Shown piece by piece: positions 37,992 through 48,220 of a DNA stretch of 64,000 nucleotides (positions are counted from its first letter, which is position 1; every line of letters begins with the position of its first letter). The notes beneath the pieces were generated by a model. That model did not search any database and was not told where the DNA came from. It was given only the letters and a program-made list of their open reading frames with translations. This DNA comes from Bradyrhizobium daqingense (lineage in GTDB: Bacteria > Pseudomonadota > Alphaproteobacteria > Rhizobiales > Xanthobacteraceae): NCBI RefSeq assembly GCF_021044685.1, contig NZ_CP088014.1, positions 930,001 through 994,000 on the forward strand, written 5' to 3'. The translations under genes and the position numbers were made by a program.

Positions 37992-40602
37992 TCACGATCC
38001 TCTTGGGGACGATGATCACCTTGCGGACGGGCTTGCCGTCCAGGGCCAGCTTTACCGCATCGAGGGCCAAAACGGCAGCCTCGATTTCCGGATTCTGGGC
38101 CAGTGTTGCAACTGTGACCTCACCCCGCTTCTTGCCGTTGACCTGGACCACCAGGGTCACGCTGTCTTCAACCAGCAAATCACGTTCGATTTGGGGCCAA
38201 TTGGCCTCCGAAACCAGCCCGCTCTGGCCCAAGGCCTGCCAGCACTCCTCAGCCAGATGCGGCATCATCGGGGAGAACAGCTGGACCAGGATCTGGCCGG
38301 CCTCCCGGATCGCCCAGGCAAGGTCCGGGGTGGGCTGGCCGGGCCGCTGAAGCACCTCGGACAGCGCATTGGTGAATTCGCGGATATGGGCGAGGCAGAC
38401 GTTGAAGTGCAGCCGCTCGATGCCGGTCGTGACCTTGTCCAAGGCGCCGTGGGCAGCCTTGCGCAAGGCGGTGGCATCCGGGCCGAACGAGGCCGGCCGG
38501 GCCGCCGGCGCGGCCTTACCAAGCTCCACGCTGTCGTTCACCAGCCGCCATAGCCGCTGCACGAAGCGAGAGGCGCCCTGGACGCGTTCGTCGCTCCAGA
38601 TCACGTCGCGCTCGGGCGGGGAGTCCGACAGCATGAACCAGCGGGCGACGTCGGCGCCGTAGGTCGCGATGATGTCGTCGGGATCGACCGTGTTCTTCTT
38701 CGACTTCGACATCTTCTCGATCGGGCCGATCTGGACGTCTTCACCCGAGGCCAGCAGCGTCGCGCGACGGCCATTGCCGGCGACCTCGACCTTCACCTCC
38801 ACCGGCTGCACGTAGGTGCCGTCGGCCTTCTGGTAGGTCTCGTGCACCACCATTCCTTGCGTGAACATGCCGGCGAACGGCTCGTCGAGCGCGATGTGCC
38901 CCGTCGCCTTCATGGCGCGGGTGAAGAAGCGGCTGTAGAGCAGATGCAGGATCGCGTGCTCGACGCCGCCGATATATTGGTCGACCGGCAGCATCCGGTT
39001 GGCGACAGCGGGCGTCGTCGGCGCGTTCTCGTTCCAGGGATCAGTGAAGCGGGCAAAGTACCAAGACGAATCCACGAAGGTGTCCATGGTGTCGGTTTCG
39101 CGCTGCGCCTTGCCACCGCATTGGGGGCAGGTGACGTGCTTCCAGGTCGGGTGGTGATCGAGCGCGTTGCCTGGTTTGTCGAAGGTCGCATCATCCGGCA
39201 GCTTCACCGGCAGATCGGCATCCGGCACCGGCACCACATCGCATTTCGGGCAATGGATCACGGGAATCGGGCAGCCCCAATAGCGCTGGCGCGAGATGCC
39301 CCAGTCACGCAGGCGGAAATTGACCTGACGCTCGCCGACCGGCGCGTTGCCGCGCAGTTCGCCTTCCAGCCGTTTTGCGACCTCTTCCTTCGCCGCATCG
39401 ATGGTCATGCCGTCGAGGAAGCGCGAATTGATCATGCGCCCGTCACCGTCATAGGCGGTGTCGGTGATGACGAAGCTGTTCGGATCCTGCCCTTCGGGGC
39501 AGACCACCGGCGTGTTGCCGAGATTGTACTTGTTGACGAAGTCGAGGTCGCGCTGGTCGTGCGCGGGGCAGCCGAAGATCGCGCCGGTGCCGTACTCCAT
39601 CAGCACGAAATTGGCGACATAGACCGGCAGCTTCCAGGACGGATCGAACGGATGCACCGCGCGGATGCCGGTGTCGAATCCCTGCTTCTCCGCGGTGTCG
39701 ATCACCTCCTGCGCCGTCCCGATCTTCTTGATCTCGCCGATGAACGCCGCAAGCTCAGGGTTCTTCGCGGCCGCTGCCTGCGCCAGCGGATGATCCGCCG
39801 AGATCGCCATGAACTTGGCGCCGAACAACGTGTCCGGGCGCGTCGTGAAAATTTTCAGCTCGCTCTCGCCGGCGGGCGTCGTCGCCGCATCCAGCGCGAA
39901 GCGGATCAGCAAGCCTTCCGAGCGCCCGATCCAGTTGCGCTGCATCAGCCGCACCTTGTCGGGCCAGCGATCGAGCCCGTCCAGCGCGCTCAACAGCTCC
40001 TGCGAGTACTTCGTGATCTTGAAGACCCACTGGTTCATCTCGCGCTGCTCGACGACGGCGCCGGAGCGCCAGCCGCGGCCGTCGATCACCTGCTCGTTGG
40101 CGAGCACGGTCATGTCGACGGGATCCCAGTTCACCTTGCGCTTCTCGCGCTCGGCAAGGCCTTCGCGCAGGAAGTCCAGAAACATCTTCTGCTGGTGCTT
40201 GTAGTAGGAGGGATCGCAGGTCGCGATCTCCCGCGACCAGTCGAGCGACAGCCCGATCGAGCGAAGCTGCTTCTTCATCGCGGCGATGTTGTCGTAGGTC
40301 CAGGCCTTCGGCGCCACCTTGCGCTCGATCGCGGCGTTCTCCGCGGGCAAGCCGAACGCATCCCAGCCCATCGGGTGCAGCACGTTGAACCCCTTGGCGC
40401 GCATGAAGCGGGCCAGCACGTCGCCGAGCGTATAATTGCGGACATGGCCGATATGGATGCGCCCCGAGGGGTAGGGGAACATCTCGAGGACATAGTATTT
40501 CGGCCGCGGATCGTCGTTCTTGGAAACGAAGATGGCCTGTTCGTCCCAGAGACGTTGCCAGCGCGGTTCGGCGTCGCGGGCGTTGTAGCGTTCGGAGGTC
40601 AT
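37978..40602 (-). CDS. leuS: leucyl-tRNA synthetase
   Basis: LeuS charges tRNA-Leu. The start at 40602 ([22 protein letters not shown]) gives 874 residues; the upstream in-frame 24 codons are not conserved-looking. HIGH motif is [21 protein letters not shown] motif is [13 protein letters not shown], the editing domain is present, and two CxxC pairs (CPKCDVV, CPQCGG) mark the zinc domain. Confidence 0.97.
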   Translation of the reverse strand: MTSERYNARDAEPRWQRLWDEQAIFVSKNDDPRPKYYVLEMFPYPSGRIHIGHVRNYTLGDVLARFMRAKGFNVLHPMGWDAFGLPAENAAIERKVAPKAWTYDNIAAMKKQLRSIGLSLDWSREIATCDPSYYKHQQKMFLDFLREGLAEREKRKVNWDPVDMTVLANEQVIDGRGWRSGAVVEQREMNQWVFKITKYSQELLSALDGLDRWPDKVRLMQRNWIGRSEGLLIRFALDAATTPAGESELKIFTTRPDTLFGAKFMAISADHPLAQAAAAKNPELAAFIGEIKKIGTAQEVIDTAEKQGFDTGIRAVHPFDPSWKLPVYVANFVLMEYGTGAIFGCPAHDQRDLDFVNKYNLGNTPVVCPEGQDPNSFVITDTAYDGDGRMINSRFLDGMTIDAAKEEVAKRLEGELRGNAPVGERQVNFRLRDWGISRQRYWGCPIPVIHCPKCDVVPVPDADLPVKLPDDATFDKPGNALDHHPTWKHVTCPQCGGKAQRETDTMDTFVDSSWYFARFTDPWNENAPTTPAVANRMLPVDQYIGGVEHAILHLLYSRFFTRAMKATGHIALDEPFAGMFTQGMVVHETYQKADGTYVQPVEVKVEVAGNGRRATLLASGEDVQIGPIEKMSKSKKNTVDPDDIIATYGADVARWFMLSDSPPERDVIWSDERVQGASRFVQRLWRLVNDSVELGKAAPAARPASFGPDATALRKAAHGALDKVTTGIERLHFNVCLAHIREFTNALSEVLQRPGQPTPDLAWAIREAGQILVQLFSPMMPHLAEECWQALGQSGLVSEANWPQIERDLLVEDSVTLVVQVNGKKRGEVTVATLAQNPEIEAAVLALDAVKLALDGKPVRKVIIVPKRIVNVVG

Positions 40603-40787
40603 GAATCGTTGTTTTTCGTGGTTTCGGCCGGCTGAAGACGGCGGACTAGGCCATAGAAGTCCGTAAGGGGTCAATGGGTTGCCCCATTCTGGAACCAGCC
40701 GGGAGTCCTCCGCATAACTACCGAGGCCGTCGTTGGGGTGTGATTAAGGCGGCGATGCCAATTTGCGGCCGACAAGGCCGCATTACG

Positions 40788-41834
40788 ATGAATTCCAGCT
40801 TCGACGATCCCGATTACGACTATGCCGCGTCCATCGCCGGACGGGCGATGCAGGCCATGGCCAAGCAGCGCATCGCGCCGACCCCGACCAACTTCGCGGT
40901 TTGGTACCAATATTTCGCAGGGGGCCACGACGATCTGCGCAACGCGATCGATCTTCTGATCGACCATAACCGCCCCTTCGACGCCAGAACCAATCAGGAC
41001 CTGTTCGAGACCTATATCGCGCCCCAGGTGAGCGCCATCGTCGTTCATACCTCCGAGCGGCTGCATACCCTGATGGGCGCGGCAAAGGAGTTTCTGGCGA
41101 CCGCGATTGCCGACAATCGCTCCCAGATGCAGGCGATCAGCGAAGTCGCAGACCAAGGCAAGGCCGGCGTCGATCCGAAGGCGCTGGTCGCTCAGCTCAT
41201 GAACGAGCTGGCGCGGGCTGCCACCAGGACGACGCGGCTCGAGGCAGGCTTTGCGGAAAAGACCCGCGAGCTCGACGTGATCCGCGACTCGCTTTCCAAG
41301 TCCGAGGAGCGCGCCCGGACCGATACGCTGACGGGCCTTGCAAACCGGCGGGCGCTCGATGAATTCCTGCGCAAGGTGCAGGCGACGGCGGAATGGGGCG
41401 AGCCGCTCAGCGTGCTCCTGCTCGACATCGACCACTTCAAGTTCTTCAACGACAATTTCGGCCACGGCGTCGGCGACCAGGTGTTGCGGTTGATTGCAAA
41501 AGTGTTGCGCGAAAAGGTCCGCGCGCAGGATCTGCCGGCCCGCTATGGTGGCGAGGAGCTCATGGCGGTGCTGCCGGACGCCGACCTTGCCGCCGCTGCC
41601 GAGATCGCCGAGCGGATCAGGCGCGCGATCGCCGACGCCAGGATCACCCGCCGCTCGACCGGCGAGACCCTGCCCAATATCAGCGTGTCGATCGGCGTCG
41701 CGCAGCACCGGCAAGGCGAAGCGGTTACCGATCTCATCGAGCGCTGCGACCGCGCGCTCTATCTCGCCAAGGGCGGCGGCCGTAATCGCGTGGTGACGGA
41801 GATCGAGCTCGATCGTGCGGGAGCTGCCGGCTAG
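40788..41834 (+). CDS. diguanylate cyclase (GGDEF) with inhibitory site
   Basis: The 348-residue soluble protein makes cyclic di-GMP. Residues 1-170 form a helical N-terminal domain beginning MNSSFDDPDYDYAASIAGRAMQAM; a coiled coil leads to the GGDEF domain, active-site RYGGEELMAVLPDA. The RAQD motif five residues before GGEEL is a classic RxxD inhibitory site, so the enzyme should show product inhibition. ATG 40788 is preferred over earlier starts inside poorly coding sequence. It is convergent with a second GGDEF gene. Confidence 0.92.
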   Translation: MNSSFDDPDYDYAASIAGRAMQAMAKQRIAPTPTNFAVWYQYFAGGHDDLRNAIDLLIDHNRPFDARTNQDLFETYIAPQVSAIVVHTSERLHTLMGAAKEFLATAIADNRSQMQAISEVADQGKAGVDPKALVAQLMNELARAATRTTRLEAGFAEKTRELDVIRDSLSKSEERARTDTLTGLANRRALDEFLRKVQATAEWGEPLSVLLLDIDHFKFFNDNFGHGVGDQVLRLIAKVLREKVRAQDLPARYGGEELMAVLPDADLAAAAEIAERIRRAIADARITRRSTGETLPNISVSIGVAQHRQGEAVTDLIERCDRALYLAKGGGRNRVVTEIELDRAGAAG

Positions 41835-41870
41835 CGAATTCCCCTGCGGCGGATCTTTTGATGCGCTTGC

Positions 41871-43571
41871 TCAGCCCGCCGCCAGCATCATTTCCGTCGC
41901 GCCGGTCCCGATCGCCTGCACGCCGTGCTCGACGACGTTGTTGCGGCCGCGGTGTTTCGCGGCGTAGAGCGCGGCGTCGGCGGCTTCGATGAGATCGCCG
42001 GGACGCAAGGCCTCGTTCGGCTTGGCTGCGGCAACGCCGATCGAGACCGTGACGATCATGTGGTTCGAGGTGATGTGCGGAAGGCACAATTTCAGCACGG
42101 CCGCACGCACCAGTTCGCCGATCTCGACGGCGCGGTTCACGTCCGTGTTCGGCAAGAGCAGGCAGAATTCCTCGCCGCCATAACGGGCCGCGAACCCCAT
42201 CGTGTCGGCGGCAATGCCGGACAGCGATTCCCCGAGCCGGGTCAGGCAGGAATCGCCTTCGAGATGGCCATAGGTGTCGTTGAAGAGCTTGAAGTGGTCA
42301 ACGTCGATCATCAGCAGCGCGAGGTCGCTGCCATATTGCTGCGCGCGCATCCATTCGAAATCGAGCCGGCTCTGGAAGCCGCGGCGGTTGGCGAGGCCGG
42401 ACAGCATGTCGATCGAGGCCATCACCGTGAGGCGATCGTTGCTCGCGATCAGCTCGCGCTCCCGCTGGCTGAGCTGCGCGGCCATCGCATTGAAGGCGCG
42501 GGCCAGCGGCACGAACTCGGCGGGCAAGCGGTTGCGCGCCGCCCGCGCCGACAGGTCGCCTTCGCCGAGCCGCTTGGCCATGTCGGCCAGCATCTCGATC
42601 GGCTTGATCACCAGCTTCTCGGCGGCGATCAGCGCGCCGAGCAGGACGAACACGACGACGAAGGCGAGCTGGAGATAGGCGGTGCGGATGTCGCGGTTGA
42701 CCGCAGCGGACACCTTGTCCTCGTCGATGCTCGCGATCAGCCGGGCATTGGTGCCGGCGATACGGATGTAGCTCACTGCGCGGCGCGAGCCGTCGGCCGC
42801 AAGAAACGACAGCGAGCCTTCGTCTTGGTCCGAGCGCAAGGCGCGATCGGCGATCGCCGACATCAGCGGCATGTTGTCGAGGGGGCGGCCGACCGCGCTG
42901 TGCTGGTCGGCGGGTGCGGCCAGCACGGTGCCGGCGCTGTCGACCAGCACGGCCGTGATGCCGGCGCGACCGCCGAGATTGCTCATGACCTTCGACATCC
43001 AGTCCAGGTTGACGGTGGCGAGCACGACGGCGTCCGGGACGCCGCTGAAGGCTGACACCGGATAGACCGCCATGACGGTCGGCGTCGACGCGGGCCGTGA
43101 CAGGATGAAGTCGCTCAGCACGAAGCGGCCGGTCTCCTGTGCTTTCAGGACGTAAGGCCGGTCGCTGAGATCGAGGCCGACATACATGTTGTTTGTGGCG
43201 CACTGAATGCGTCCGTCCTGCCCGGCGATCAGAAGCGTACGGATCCAGGGCAGGCTCGACGGCAGGCTCGCGCGCAGCACGTCGCAGCTCTTGCTGATGC
43301 CGCCAGCGGACGCCCGGATGAAGGCCTCCGACTTCAGGATGGTCTCGACCGACGAGATCACTTGGCGCTGCGCATCGGCGCTGTGCCTCGCGACGGTGGT
43401 GAATTCAGCCGCGGCCTGCGCGATCTGCCGCGCGCGCGTGTCTTCGAACGAGCGGATGCGCTCGAGCATCAAGGGGGCCACCAGAATCACCGCGAGCAAA
43501 GCGAGCCGCGCCCGGATTCCGAGAACCTGCTTGAGTTTCGCCCGTTTGCGGTTGAGACTGACGCTTGCCAT
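41871..43571 (-). CDS. membrane diguanylate cyclase with extracytoplasmic sensor, HAMP and GGDEF
   Basis: The 566-residue protein starts MASVSLNRKRAKLKQVLG. Helix 1 (about 20-40) and helix 2 (about 265-290) enclose a ~230-residue periplasmic double-Cache-like sensor; HAMP follows (KPIEMLADMAKRLGEGDLSARA), then GGDEF with ARYGGEEFCLLLPN. The position of the inhibitory RxxD is DTMG, so there is no I-site, in contrast to its neighbour. Earlier in-frame codons up to 43901 overlap yggS and are rejected. Confidence 0.92.
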   Translation of the reverse strand: MASVSLNRKRAKLKQVLGIRARLALLAVILVAPLMLERIRSFEDTRARQIAQAAAEFTTVARHSADAQRQVISSVETILKSEAFIRASAGGISKSCDVLRASLPSSLPWIRTLLIAGQDGRIQCATNNMYVGLDLSDRPYVLKAQETGRFVLSDFILSRPASTPTVMAVYPVSAFSGVPDAVVLATVNLDWMSKVMSNLGGRAGITAVLVDSAGTVLAAPADQHSAVGRPLDNMPLMSAIADRALRSDQDEGSLSFLAADGSRRAVSYIRIAGTNARLIASIDEDKVSAAVNRDIRTAYLQLAFVVVFVLLGALIAAEKLVIKPIEMLADMAKRLGEGDLSARAARNRLPAEFVPLARAFNAMAAQLSQRERELIASNDRLTVMASIDMLSGLANRRGFQSRLDFEWMRAQQYGSDLALLMIDVDHFKLFNDTYGHLEGDSCLTRLGESLSGIAADTMGFAARYGGEEFCLLLPNTDVNRAVEIGELVRAAVLKLCLPHITSNHMIVTVSIGVAAAKPNEALRPGDLIEAADAALYAAKHRGRNNVVEHGVQAIGTGATEMMLAAG

Positions 43572-43680
43572 CTTCGCTACCCACCCCAATGAGCCAAGGT
43601 AAAGCGAAGGGTTCAAAAACTCTTTCTTGAACTCGGTAAAATTGGACTTACCTCGGTCACGACCACAGCCAATCGACACC

Positions 43681-44370
43681 ATGACAGACGCCAATGCCGC
43701 GCCGGTAACCGGCCATTCACCAAACGCCCTTGCCGCCGTCGAGGCCGAAATTGCACGCGCCTGCAAGGACGCACAGCGCGATCGCGCCTCCGTCACGCTG
43801 ATCGCGGTGTCCAAGACCTTCGACGCGGCTGCGATTACGCCCGTGATAGAGGCCGGACAGCGTGTATTCGGCGAGAATCGGGTGCAGGAGGCCAAAGGCA
43901 AGTGGCCTGCGTTAACGTCTGTTTACCCCGACATCGCGCTGCATCTGATCGGACCGCTGCAATCCAACAAGGCGAAAGAGGCGGTCGCGCTGTTCGACGC
44001 CATCCATTCGGTCGACCGTCCGAGCATTTGCCAGGCGTTAGCCAAGGAAATCGAATCCCAGAACAAGCACCCGCAGCTCTTCGTCCAGATCAACACCGGC
44101 GAGGAACCGCAGAAGGCCGGCGTCGCGCCCGGCGAGGCTGATGCCTTCCTCGCGAGCTGCCGCGACACCTATGGGCTGACGATCTCCGGCTTGATGTGCA
44201 TTCCGCCCGTCGACGAACCGCCGGCGGCGCATTTTGCGCTCACCGCCAAGATCGCCGCGCGCAACGGACTGAAGAATCTCTCGATGGGCATGAGCGCAGA
44301 CTTCGCCACCGCGATCATGCTGGGCGCCACCCATGTCCGCGTGGGCAGCGCAATCTTCGGGCATCGGTGA
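43681..44370 (+). CDS. yggS: YggS-family PLP homeostasis protein
   Basis: YggS/PLPBP binds pyridoxal phosphate and keeps vitamin B6 and amino-acid pools balanced. The start at 43681 (MTDANAAPVTGHSP) gives 229 residues. PLP lysine lies in TLIAVSKTFDAAAI, and the family signature is LSMGMSADFATAIMLGATHVRVGSAIFG. It is divergent from the GGDEF gene at 43571 and is followed by a palindromic repeat. Confidence 0.94.
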   Translation: MTDANAAPVTGHSPNALAAVEAEIARACKDAQRDRASVTLIAVSKTFDAAAITPVIEAGQRVFGENRVQEAKGKWPALTSVYPDIALHLIGPLQSNKAKEAVALFDAIHSVDRPSICQALAKEIESQNKHPQLFVQINTGEEPQKAGVAPGEADAFLASCRDTYGLTISGLMCIPPVDEPPAAHFALTAKIAARNGLKNLSMGMSADFATAIMLGATHVRVGSAIFGHR

Positions 44371-44413
44371 GAGCCGTTGGCGAAGGGCAGTGCCTGATAA
44401 CGGCTCTCGATTT

Positions 44414-44500
44414 CGTCATTGCGAGCGCAGCGAAGCACTCCAGAATCTTTCCGCGGAAGGATTCTGGATTGCTTCGTCGCAAGGGCTCCTCGCAATGACG
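44414..44500. repeat. palindromic intergenic repeat (CGTCATTGCGAG type)
   Basis: CGTCATTGCGAG (44414-44425) and CTCGCAATGACG (44489-44500) are perfect inverted arms, with inner CCAGAATC/GATTCTGG. It is the closest relative of the copy at 36182-36267 and lies between convergent genes. Confidence 0.85.
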
Positions 44501-44516
44501 GCGGTATGTGACGCGC

Positions 44517-45302
44517 CTACACAAACCCCACCGACACCTTCCCCAGCACGCCAAAATCCGCGGTGAAGTGATCGCCGGCCTGGATCGGCAGCGGCAGATG
44601 GCATGTGCCCGTGGTCACCACCTCCCCTGCCCGCAAGGTGATGCCGATCCCGCGGAGCTCGTTGGCAAGCCAGGCGAGTGCTGCGCGGGGATCGCCGAGC
44701 ACGTTTTTGCCGTGACCGAGATAGCGCTCGCCACGCAGCGTGATCTGCGGCCGTTCCTCGACGAGATCCAGCGCGCGCCAATCCGCTGATGTCGCCGCAC
44801 CCAGCACGAATAGATGCGCGTACGCATTGTCGGCGATGAGCTGCGCCTCGCCGGCGCTGACGAAATCGACAAAGCGCGAGTCGGGGAGCTCGATCGCGGG
44901 ATGCAGGGTCGCAACGGCGGCGAGCACTTCGTCGACAGCGTATGGCGCCGCGCGCGGCGGCAGGTCGCGTCCGATGCGGAAGGCGAATTCCGGCTCGCCG
45001 ACGCGCATCTCATTGCCCTTCATCGACGCAGTGCCGCCATCGGCGATCACGGTGTCGCTCATGATGCGACCGGCCAGCGGTCCCGCGACGTTGATGTGCT
45101 TCTGCCCGGCCTCGCTCGTCGCCGCGATCTTCCAGCCGAACAGCTTTCCCGGCGACGTCGTCTCGAGCGCTGCCTGGATGGCATAACCCTCGGCGCGGCT
45201 CTGCGGCCGCAAGTGCGCGTCCAGCGCCTCCAGCTTGGTGCCGTCACGCCAATGCGTCACCAGAACCTGCGAAGCCGCGGCGATCTGATCCTTGTCGAGC
45301 AT
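44517..45302 (-). CDS. 2-keto-4-pentenoate hydratase/FAH-family enzyme
   Basis: The 261-residue protein belongs to the fumarylacetoacetate-hydrolase superfamily of MhpD-type hydratases. Visible motifs are GWKIAATSEAGQKHINV, the metal-binding VGEPEFAFRIGRDLP and LHPAIELPDSRF, and TTGTCHLPLPIQAGDHFTADFG near the C-terminus. It could hydrate 2-oxopent-4-enoate in aromatic breakdown, but no such genes are nearby. A YkuD gene lies 6 bp downstream of nothing shared: it is on the same strand and directly upstream. Confidence 0.85.
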   Translation of the reverse strand: MLDKDQIAAASQVLVTHWRDGTKLEALDAHLRPQSRAEGYAIQAALETTSPGKLFGWKIAATSEAGQKHINVAGPLAGRIMSDTVIADGGTASMKGNEMRVGEPEFAFRIGRDLPPRAAPYAVDEVLAAVATLHPAIELPDSRFVDFVSAGEAQLIADNAYAHLFVLGAATSADWRALDLVEERPQITLRGERYLGHGKNVLGDPRAALAWLANELRGIGITLRAGEVVTTGTCHLPLPIQAGDHFTADFGVLGKVSVGFV

Positions 45303-45308
45303 GCGTCC

Positions 45309-45845
45309 TCACCCGATGATGATTTTTGTTCGTGGTCCCAGTCGTCGCAGCAATTGCAGCATCGCAGATTTGGTCATGGAGACGCAGCCCGCGGTCGGGC
45401 CGAAATTGTCGCGGGCCAGATGCAGGAACACCGCGCTGCCGCGTCCGGCGATCCGCGGCCGGGTGTTGTGGTCGATCTCGACGATGAAATCGTAGAGGTG
45501 GTCGGCCCGCTTGAGCCGGTCACCGCCCTGCCCCTCGGCGAGCCGGACGCCCTGATTGTAATGCCGGTCCTTGGGGTCCTCGCACCAGGCGTCTGCGGCA
45601 GTGATGATCCGGGCCGGCAGGAACGTCTGCGGGCGGCTGTGCCGGTCGCCCCGCCACCACAAGCGCCGGGGACGAAAGCTGCCGCGCGGCGTGCCGCCAT
45701 CACCCTCACGCTTGTTGGCGAGGATGCCACCCCGCCCCAGCGCCACCGGTATCGTCATGGCGCCGGCCGTCAGCCAGCCCCGCCGCCGATTACCGGCAGC
45801 AGGCTTAATGCGGATCGCGGACAGCGGCCTGGCACTCTGATTCAT
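45309..45845 (-). CDS. L,D-transpeptidase (YkuD) family protein
   Basis: YkuD enzymes form 3-3 peptidoglycan cross-links or attach proteins. The catalytic signature is HLARDNFGPTAGCVSM near the C-terminus, with the nucleophile Cys. The start could be ATG 45845 (MNQSARPLSAIRIKP) or the upstream ATG 45902; the region between lacks a clear signal peptide in either version, so secretion is uncertain. It lies six bases upstream of the hydratase gene on the same strand, so the two are probably cotranscribed. Confidence 0.85.
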   Translation of the reverse strand: MNQSARPLSAIRIKPAAGNRRRGWLTAGAMTIPVALGRGGILANKREGDGGTPRGSFRPRRLWWRGDRHSRPQTFLPARIITAADAWCEDPKDRHYNQGVRLAEGQGGDRLKRADHLYDFIVEIDHNTRPRIAGRGSAVFLHLARDNFGPTAGCVSMTKSAMLQLLRRLGPRTKIIIG

Positions 45846-46080
45846 GGTGTAACTAGCTGACCCGGCTTTGTTTTTCATGTGAACGTGCAATGTCGAATTC
45901 ATTACAGGACATTCATCAAAACGCCCTGCTATTTTGGGTTAGAGTGGTTCTGGCTTGTGAATCGGTAACAGCCCACTACTTCAACACGAACAACAATAAT
46001 AACGGCGACCCCTAAACTTCCCCTCGCGGCTGGGTGCGGCATGGATGCGCGCCGAGCCGGACCCAAAAGGATGATCCCCT

Positions 46081-46767
46081 ATGGCCAATGCCCGCAAGAT
46101 CCTGATCGTGGATGACGATACCGATCTGCGTGACACGTTGGTGGAGCAATTATCGCTGCACGAAGAATTTGAAGCCTCCGCCGTCGACACCGGCGCCAAG
46201 GGCGCGAGCGCCGCAAAGGCCAATGCCCCCGATCTCGTTCTGATGGATGTCGGCCTTCCCGACACCGATGGCCGCGAAGTGGTTCGCTCCTTGCGCAAGG
46301 GCGGCTTCAAGGCCCCGATCATCATGCTGACCGGCCACGACACCGATTCCGACACGATTTTGGGGCTGGAATCCGGCGCCAACGACTATGTGGCAAAACC
46401 CTTCCGCTTCGCCGTGCTGCTCGCCCGCATCCGCGCCCAGCTGCGCCAGCACGAGGCCAGCGAGGACGCGGTGTTCTCGGTCGGCCCCTACTCCTTCCGC
46501 CCGGGCTCGAAGATGCTGACCGCGGCGAATGCCCGCAAGGTCCGTCTCACCGAGAAGGAGACCGCCATCCTCCGCTTCCTCTACCGGGCCGGCCAGATGC
46601 CGGTCTCGCGCGAGACCCTGCTGCAGGAGGTCTGGGGCTATAATTCCGGCGTCACCACCCACACGCTGGAAACCCACATCTACCGCCTCCGCCAGAAGAT
46701 CGAGAAGGACGCCGCCAACCCGGAAATCCTGGTCACGGAAGCCGGTGGCTACAAGCTGGTGCCGTGA
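46081..46767 (+). CDS. OmpR-family response regulator, CenR-like
   Basis: The 228-residue protein has a receiver domain with phospho-acceptor Asp56 in LVLMDVGLPDTDG and Lys in YVAKPFRF, and a winged-helix DNA-binding domain (about 135-228). The latter includes LQEVWGYNSGVTTHTLETHIYRLRQKIE, closely resembling the Caulobacter essential envelope regulator CenR, a memory-based comparison. AAAGGATG precedes the start. No cognate kinase is adjacent. Confidence 0.9.
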   Translation: MANARKILIVDDDTDLRDTLVEQLSLHEEFEASAVDTGAKGASAAKANAPDLVLMDVGLPDTDGREVVRSLRKGGFKAPIIMLTGHDTDSDTILGLESGANDYVAKPFRFAVLLARIRAQLRQHEASEDAVFSVGPYSFRPGSKMLTAANARKVRLTEKETAILRFLYRAGQMPVSRETLLQEVWGYNSGVTTHTLETHIYRLRQKIEKDAANPEILVTEAGGYKLVP

Positions 46768-46825
46768 TACGCTTGAAGGGCGTGCGAATCGTTTGAGATC
46801 GCATGCCCTTGAGCCTCGGACCTGA

Positions 46826-47269
46826 ATGTCAATCGACGATGATGTAGCGCTTCTCGAGCGTGTCCCGACATTGCGCCTGTTGGGAGACGCCTCGTTGCGC
46901 ATGCTGGCGATCGGCTCCGAGCAGCGCAACTTCGTCCGCGGCGACATCCTGTTCAATCTCGGCGACGATGCCGATGCCGGCTTCGTGGTCCAGCGCGGCG
47001 CCTTCCGCGTCGAAGACGGCGCCGGCGCGGAGATGATCGCCGGTCCCGGCGCGCTGATCGGCGAGCTCGCGCTGGTGGTGCCGATGAAGCGGCCCTCGAG
47101 CGCGGTCGCGCTGGAGCACGCCTCCGTCATCCGCGTCGCACGCAGCCTGTTTCAGCGCGTGCTCGAAAGCGATCCCGCCGCCGCGGTGCGCCTGCGCGAC
47201 GAATTCGCGGTGCGCTCCAGCCAGCTCGCCAGCGATATCTTGATGGCCGGAGCCAAGCTGACGTCGTGA
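46826..47269 (+). CDS. cyclic nucleotide-binding-fold protein
   Basis: The 147-residue protein is a single cNMP-binding (CRP-like beta-roll) domain without a helix-turn-helix: RLLGDASLRMLAIGSEQRNFVRGDILFNLGDDADAGFVVQRG and LIGELALVVPMKRPSSAVALEHASV. The phosphate-binding cassette (GELALVV...KRPSS) is partly altered from the canonical GE-X6-RAA, so ligand binding is uncertain. It follows the CenR-like gene by 58 bp in the same direction. Confidence 0.85.
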   Translation: MSIDDDVALLERVPTLRLLGDASLRMLAIGSEQRNFVRGDILFNLGDDADAGFVVQRGAFRVEDGAGAEMIAGPGALIGELALVVPMKRPSSAVALEHASVIRVARSLFQRVLESDPAAAVRLRDEFAVRSSQLASDILMAGAKLTS

Positions 47270-47282
47270 GCGGTCGTAGCCG

Positions 47283-47367
47283 GTAGCCCGGATGGAGCGA
47301 AGCGCAATCCGGGAATCGCGCCTACGGAAATATTGTCCGGGATTTCGCTGCGCTCCATCCGGGCTAC
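47283..47367. repeat. palindromic intergenic repeat (GTAGCCCGGATGGAGCG type)
   Basis: GTAGCCCGGATGGAGCG (47283-47299) and CGCTCCATCCGGGCTAC (47351-47367) are perfect 17-bp inverted arms. It lies between two convergent genes. Confidence 0.85.
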
Positions 47368-47380
47368 GAACTTTCCGAGA

Positions 47381-48196
47381 TTAGACGTCCAAGGTCACCG
47401 TCACAGGCACATGGTCCGACGGCCGCTCCCAGCTCCGCGCATCGCGCAAGATCCTGAAATCCTGGACCGCGTCCTTCAGCGCGCGCGAGATCCAGATGTG
47501 GTCGAGCCTGCGGCCGCGATCGCCGACGGTCCAGTCGGCGGAGCGGTAGCTCCACCACGTATAGACCTTCTCCGACATCGGGATGCGCTCGCGCGCGACA
47601 TCGATCCATTCGCCGGCCTCGAGCGCGGCCTTCAGCTTCTCGGTTTCGACAGGCGTGTGTGAGACCACTTTCAGCAGCTGCTTGTGCGACCACACGTCGT
47701 TCTCGTGCGGCGCGACATTGAGGTCGCCGACCAGGATGTGCCTGTCATCACCGCGCGGATGCAGCGGCTCGCACGCTTTCATCTCGTCGAGAAAGCGAAG
47801 CTTGTGGTCGAATTTCTCGTTCAGCGCGGGATCGGGAATGTCGCCGCCGGCCGGCACGTAGAAATTATGCAGCACCAGCGGCTTTGTGATCTGCGCCTTC
47901 TCGCCAAACGACACCGAGATGTGGCGCGAATCCACCTTGTCGCAGAAGGTTCGGATGTCCTTCGATTCGAACGGAATCTTCGAGACGATGGCGACGCCGT
48001 GATAGCCCTTCTGCCCATTCAGCGCGACGTGCTCATAGCCGAGCCGCTTGAAGCGCTTCAGCGGAAAGGCGTCGTCGATGCATTTGGTTTCCTGGAGGCA
48101 CAGCACGTCCGGCCGCGCGCTCTTGAGGAATTTCGCGACCAGATCGATGCGCAGCCGCACCGAATTGATGTTCCAGGTTGTCAGGGAAAAACGCAT
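47381..48196 (-). CDS. xth: exodeoxyribonuclease III (AP endonuclease)
   Basis: Xth repairs abasic sites and 3'-blocked ends. The 271-residue protein has the family motifs TWNINSVRLRIDL, LCLQETKCID, the catalytic DLNVAPHENDVWSH, and SDHVPVTVTLDV at the C-terminus. Normal length. It is downstream of lolA with a repeat between. Confidence 0.94.
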   Translation of the reverse strand: MRFSLTTWNINSVRLRIDLVAKFLKSARPDVLCLQETKCIDDAFPLKRFKRLGYEHVALNGQKGYHGVAIVSKIPFESKDIRTFCDKVDSRHISVSFGEKAQITKPLVLHNFYVPAGGDIPDPALNEKFDHKLRFLDEMKACEPLHPRGDDRHILVGDLNVAPHENDVWSHKQLLKVVSHTPVETEKLKAALEAGEWIDVARERIPMSEKVYTWWSYRSADWTVGDRGRRLDHIWISRALKDAVQDFRILRDARSWERPSDHVPVTVTLDV

Positions 48197-48220
48197 GGGG
48201 ACGATCTAACAAAACTCCAT

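Noticed and set aside
38842..40635. 597-residue plus-strand frame opposite leuS
   Set aside because: Antisense shadow; leuS is conclusive on the minus strand.
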